Assembly (NCBI GenBank): GCA_002314875.1
Contig: DCHS01000052.1
Location: 222,553 to 286,552, forward strand
Direction: 5' to 3'
DNA: 64,000 nt
Origin: Prevotellaceae bacterium UBA1746
Lineage (GTDB): Bacteria > Bacteroidota > Bacteroidia > Bacteroidales > Bacteroidaceae
Under the pieces are notes generated by a model that ran no database searches, was not told the origin of the DNA, and worked only from the letters and a program-made list of their open reading frames with translations. Below, one piece after another: positions 61,772-64,000 of this stretch. How positions within the stretch are numbered: the first letter of the stretch is position 1; the number at the start of each line of letters is the position of its first letter. The position numbers and the translations under genes are program-made.

Positions 61772-64000
61772 TTACTTCACGATCTTCTGGCCGTTCTGGA
61801 TGTAGAGCTGGCCCTTAACGGGAGCATTTACACGACGACCCTGGAGGTCATAAACGGGAGCGATAGTGCTGGTACCAACATTTGCGATACCAGTGGTAGT
61901 ACCTTCACCAGCGAGGGTGTAGGTGCGAGTGATGCTTTCTGCGTAAACAACGCCGTCAACCTTGAAGCTCTTAGAGCAGATGTAAACAGTTGCTTCACCA
62001 GCAGTGGGCTGAGCGAAACCACCGATACGCTGCTGAACAAATGGAATGATAGCCTGATCCTTTACGTCTTCGATGCGAACGAAGCGAACAGATGCAACAT
62101 CATTCTTTACGTCGCAAGAACCAGCGAGAGCGCCTGCCTTGTCAACCATTGCGATAGCAACGATTTCACCCTTATCATCGAAAATACCACCGAGGAGACC
62201 GAAGTTGGTAACTTCAACATTCTTAGCGTTGGTGAATTCTACAGGATATTCGAGGAGGTCATAGAGAGTTGCTGCAGTTTCGGGAAGAACAACTGTACCA
62301 TTGAATTCGGGAGCTTCGCCCCATGCAAAGCGGATAGTACCTTCTTCAGTAACATTTTCGCTGTAATAGTTATCGTAGTACCAGTAGGGGATTTCAAGGC
62401 TACCATAGGTACCACGGTCAACGAACATTGAAGACTCACCTTCAATATAGAGGTCATCGGTACCGTTTTCAATGTAGTAGATGTAGCCACCGTAGTAAAC
62501 GTTAGTGAAGTTTACGGAACCGTTTTCGTTCACAGTGAACTTAACCTCAGTAGGATCACTTGCGATAGAGTTACCTAAGCTGGAGAGAACGTAGTAAGAC
62601 TTTTCGCCCTGAACATACTTGGTGAGGGTTACATTGTTGTTATCAGCAACATAATCAGAAGCAGAGCCGTCGTTCTTGGTCCAGGAAGTAGTACCAGTTA
62701 CAGTCCAAACTACTTCAGGAGCAATAGCGCGGGTCAATACCATAGAGGTGGTCTGCTGGTAGTCAGTACCATAGTACCAGAGTGACCAGGGAGTGAAGGT
62801 GATGGTAGAGAGGTCATCGCTGATGGTAGCGAAGAAACTGTCATCTGCAGAAGCAGAACCTGCAGCAGAGTACCAACCACCGAAGGTCTGGGTGGGGAAG
62901 GTAATGGTCTTGGTTGCTGCGTCTACAGTACCGGTGAGGCTGCAAGAAGCACCCCAGTCGCTGATGTTGTTGAAAGTAATTGTGTTACCTTCAGCAATAG
63001 CAGAACTTGAGAAGGTGTAATCCATATCCTGATAAGACCAGTCCCAGCTAGAGAGAGCGTCAACGCCCTTCTGTTCGCCGTCCCACAAACCAGCGAGGCT
63101 TGCAGCGAGTTCTTCGTTGGGATCACCAGCTTCGATAGTATAGGTGAAGTGGGTTTCTACATTGTTTTCAAAAGTTTCACCCAAATAGAATGCCTGTTCG
63201 GGGATATTCAAAGTGTAGGTACCAGGAGCGGTGATAGCTTCTTCGAGATGAGCCTTGCTGGCGATAACATTCCAACCAGTCTCGTCGAGACATTCCTCAT
63301 CAATCATCATGTTGAGGTCGTCCTGAGTGATGGTAGCAACAACATTGTTGTCAGCATCGGTAATGGTGAGATCGGTGCCGTCCTGAGAAGAGGGGCAGAT
63401 GTAAAGCTGATCGCAGGTGAACTTGAAGTCCTGGAGACTGGTTACAACACCGGGAGCGGGATCAACGAGAATCTGTGCGGGAGGAGCGATAACCTGATAC
63501 TCAACATAGCTTTCTGCGTTTTCTTCCATGTCTTCACCAACATAGAATGCACCTGCGGGGAGGTGGAGGAGATACTTACCGGGAGTGGTAACTTCGGGAA
63601 CTGAGAAACGGCACTGGATAGGCATGAAGTCTTCGTTGAGGTCTTCCATATCGATTCCCATCTGGAGTTCGTCCTGAGTTACGGTAGCATAAACAGCACC
63701 GAATACATCCATGAGGACGAGGTCAGCGCCTTCATTTCCTGAGGGGCTGAAGAAAGAACCGTCATACTTGAGGGTGAAGTCCTTGAGGCTGGTAACATCG
63801 CCTGCTGCAGGAGTTACAACAACAACGGGACCTGCGGGAGCATCGCTTTCGTCAGTGGTGATAGAGATAGACTTAACACCTACCTGATTCTTCTGGCTGT
63901 TGAAGGTGTACTTAACGGCAACAACGCCTTCTGCTGCATCAAGAGCAACGGTGAAAGGCTGGAAGTCATAAGACTTGTTGTCGGTAGCGGTGAAAGTTTC
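61772..64000 (-). CDS. large exported protein with tandem Ig-like repeats and C-terminal sorting-like tail, N-terminus outside window
   Basis: 742 residues are visible. The frame stays open to the window edge, so the ATG at 63712 is internal and the true start is beyond 64000. Two related units of about 105 residues follow each other: the first opens TPAAGDVTSLKDFTLKYD, the second DPAPGVVTSLQDFKFTCD. Each includes a TQDEL/TQDDL step and a G(K/T)Y strand before GAFYVGE or QAFYLGE. Next come a region beginning LAGLWDGEQKG, aromatic-rich strands, and a C-terminal module (VTNFGLLGGIFDDKGEIVAI to EGTTTGIANV) shared with the 1011-residue protein. The tail is YDLQGRRVNAPVKGQLYIQN plus GQKIVK. Function unknown. 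Confidence 0.82.
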   Translation of the reverse strand, partial: ETFTATDNKSYDFQPFTVALDAAEGVVAVKYTFNSQKNQVGVKSISITTDESDAPAGPVVVVTPAAGDVTSLKDFTLKYDGSFFSPSGNEGADLVLMDVFGAVYATVTQDELQMGIDMEDLNEDFMPIQCRFSVPEVTTPGKYLLHLPAGAFYVGEDMEENAESYVEYQVIAPPAQILVDPAPGVVTSLQDFKFTCDQLYICPSSQDGTDLTITDADNNVVATITQDDLNMMIDEECLDETGWNVIASKAHLEEAITAPGTYTLNIPEQAFYLGETFENNVETHFTYTIEAGDPNEELAASLAGLWDGEQKGVDALSSWDWSYQDMDYTFSSSAIAEGNTITFNNISDWGASCSLTGTVDAATKTITFPTQTFGGWYSAAGSASADDSFFATISDDLSTITFTPWSLWYYGTDYQQTTSMVLTRAIAPEVVWTVTGTTSWTKNDGSASDYVADNNNVTLTKYVQGEKSYYVLSSLGNSIASDPTEVKFTVNENGSVNFTNVYYGGYIYYIENGTDDLYIEGESSMFVDRGTYGSLEIPYWYYDNYYSENVTEEGTIRFAWGEAPEFNGTVVLPETAATLYDLLEYPVEFTNAKNVEVTNFGLLGGIFDDKGEIVAIAMVDKAGALAGSCDVKNDVASVRFVRIEDVKDQAIIPFVQQRIGGFAQPTAGEATVYICSKSFKVDGVVYAESITRTYTLAGEGTTTGIANVGTSTIAPVYDLQGRRVNAPVKGQLYIQNGQKIVK

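Noticed and set aside
63710..63712. ATG at 63712 as start of the last gene
   Set aside because: The frame stays open with Ig-like sequence up to base 64000 and there is no signal peptide at 63712, so the ATG is internal.

Overview
The window reads as chromosomal DNA of a member of the Bacteroidales, most likely Prevotellaceae-like, although the species cannot be fixed from sequence alone. The evidence is a complete Na+-translocating NADH:quinone oxidoreductase operon, a complete Bat aerotolerance operon, a C10 (streptopain/interpain type) protease, a Bacteroidetes putative porin, promoters of the Bacteroidetes type (TTTG, about 19 nt, TAnnTTTG), and ten predicted exported proteins that end in the same short YDLxGRRV...GxYIxxGKK tail. 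No phage, transposase, CRISPR, tRNA or rRNA gene is visible. Both ends of the window cut a gene.

Layout. 1-15.6 kb (+): an M3 peptidase (5' end missing), dCMP deaminase, S41 processing protease, 5-formyl-THF cyclo-ligase, an MltF-like lytic transglycosylase and a TPR/DUF6377 membrane protein form one closely spaced run that ends at a terminator near 7.55 kb. A second unit follows with dapA, a putative porin, dnaE and a glycosyltransferase. 15.6-21.5 kb (-): nqrABCDEF, driven by a near-perfect promoter. 21.7-34.1 kb (+): moxR, DUF58, a BatD-like protein, batA, batB, batC, batD and batE, then a MalY/PatB-type aminotransferase, the C10 protease and a tiny HExxH membrane protein. 34.2-38.7 kb: a C_GCAxxG_C_C protein, a SIMPL protein (-), a LOG-family protein, an orphan 96-residue protein, a 12-bp tandem repeat, a histidine phosphatase and an AGE-family epimerase. 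38.7-43.0 kb (+): a TlpA-like thioredoxin followed by two large Omp28-like exported proteins. 43.1-47.8 kb: YjbQ, the fluoride channel CrcB, a hairpin-packed noncoding stretch, rubrerythrin (-), a GH3 glycosidase (+) and a DUF4332 protein (-). 47.9-64 kb (-): eight consecutive exported proteins with the shared C-terminal tail, in at least three transcription units.

How it fits together. The Nqr complex, Bat operon and rubrerythrin fit an anaerobe with sodium-based respiration and some oxygen tolerance. The S41 protease, lytic transglycosylase and porin serve the envelope. The common tail on ten proteins resembles a minimal type IX secretion C-terminal signal, so the last 25 kb is best read as a cell-surface/secretome region. 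No T9SS machinery gene is in the window.

The most unusual content is a set of four Omp28-type proteins with a thioredoxin-like active-site region. Three carry a C-x-N-C motif and one, directly behind a WCGDC thioredoxin gene, has lost both cysteines. Also notable are three tandem paralogs of a family I do not recognise, a five-repeat beta protein, and a set of short perfect hairpins scattered through intergenic gaps.
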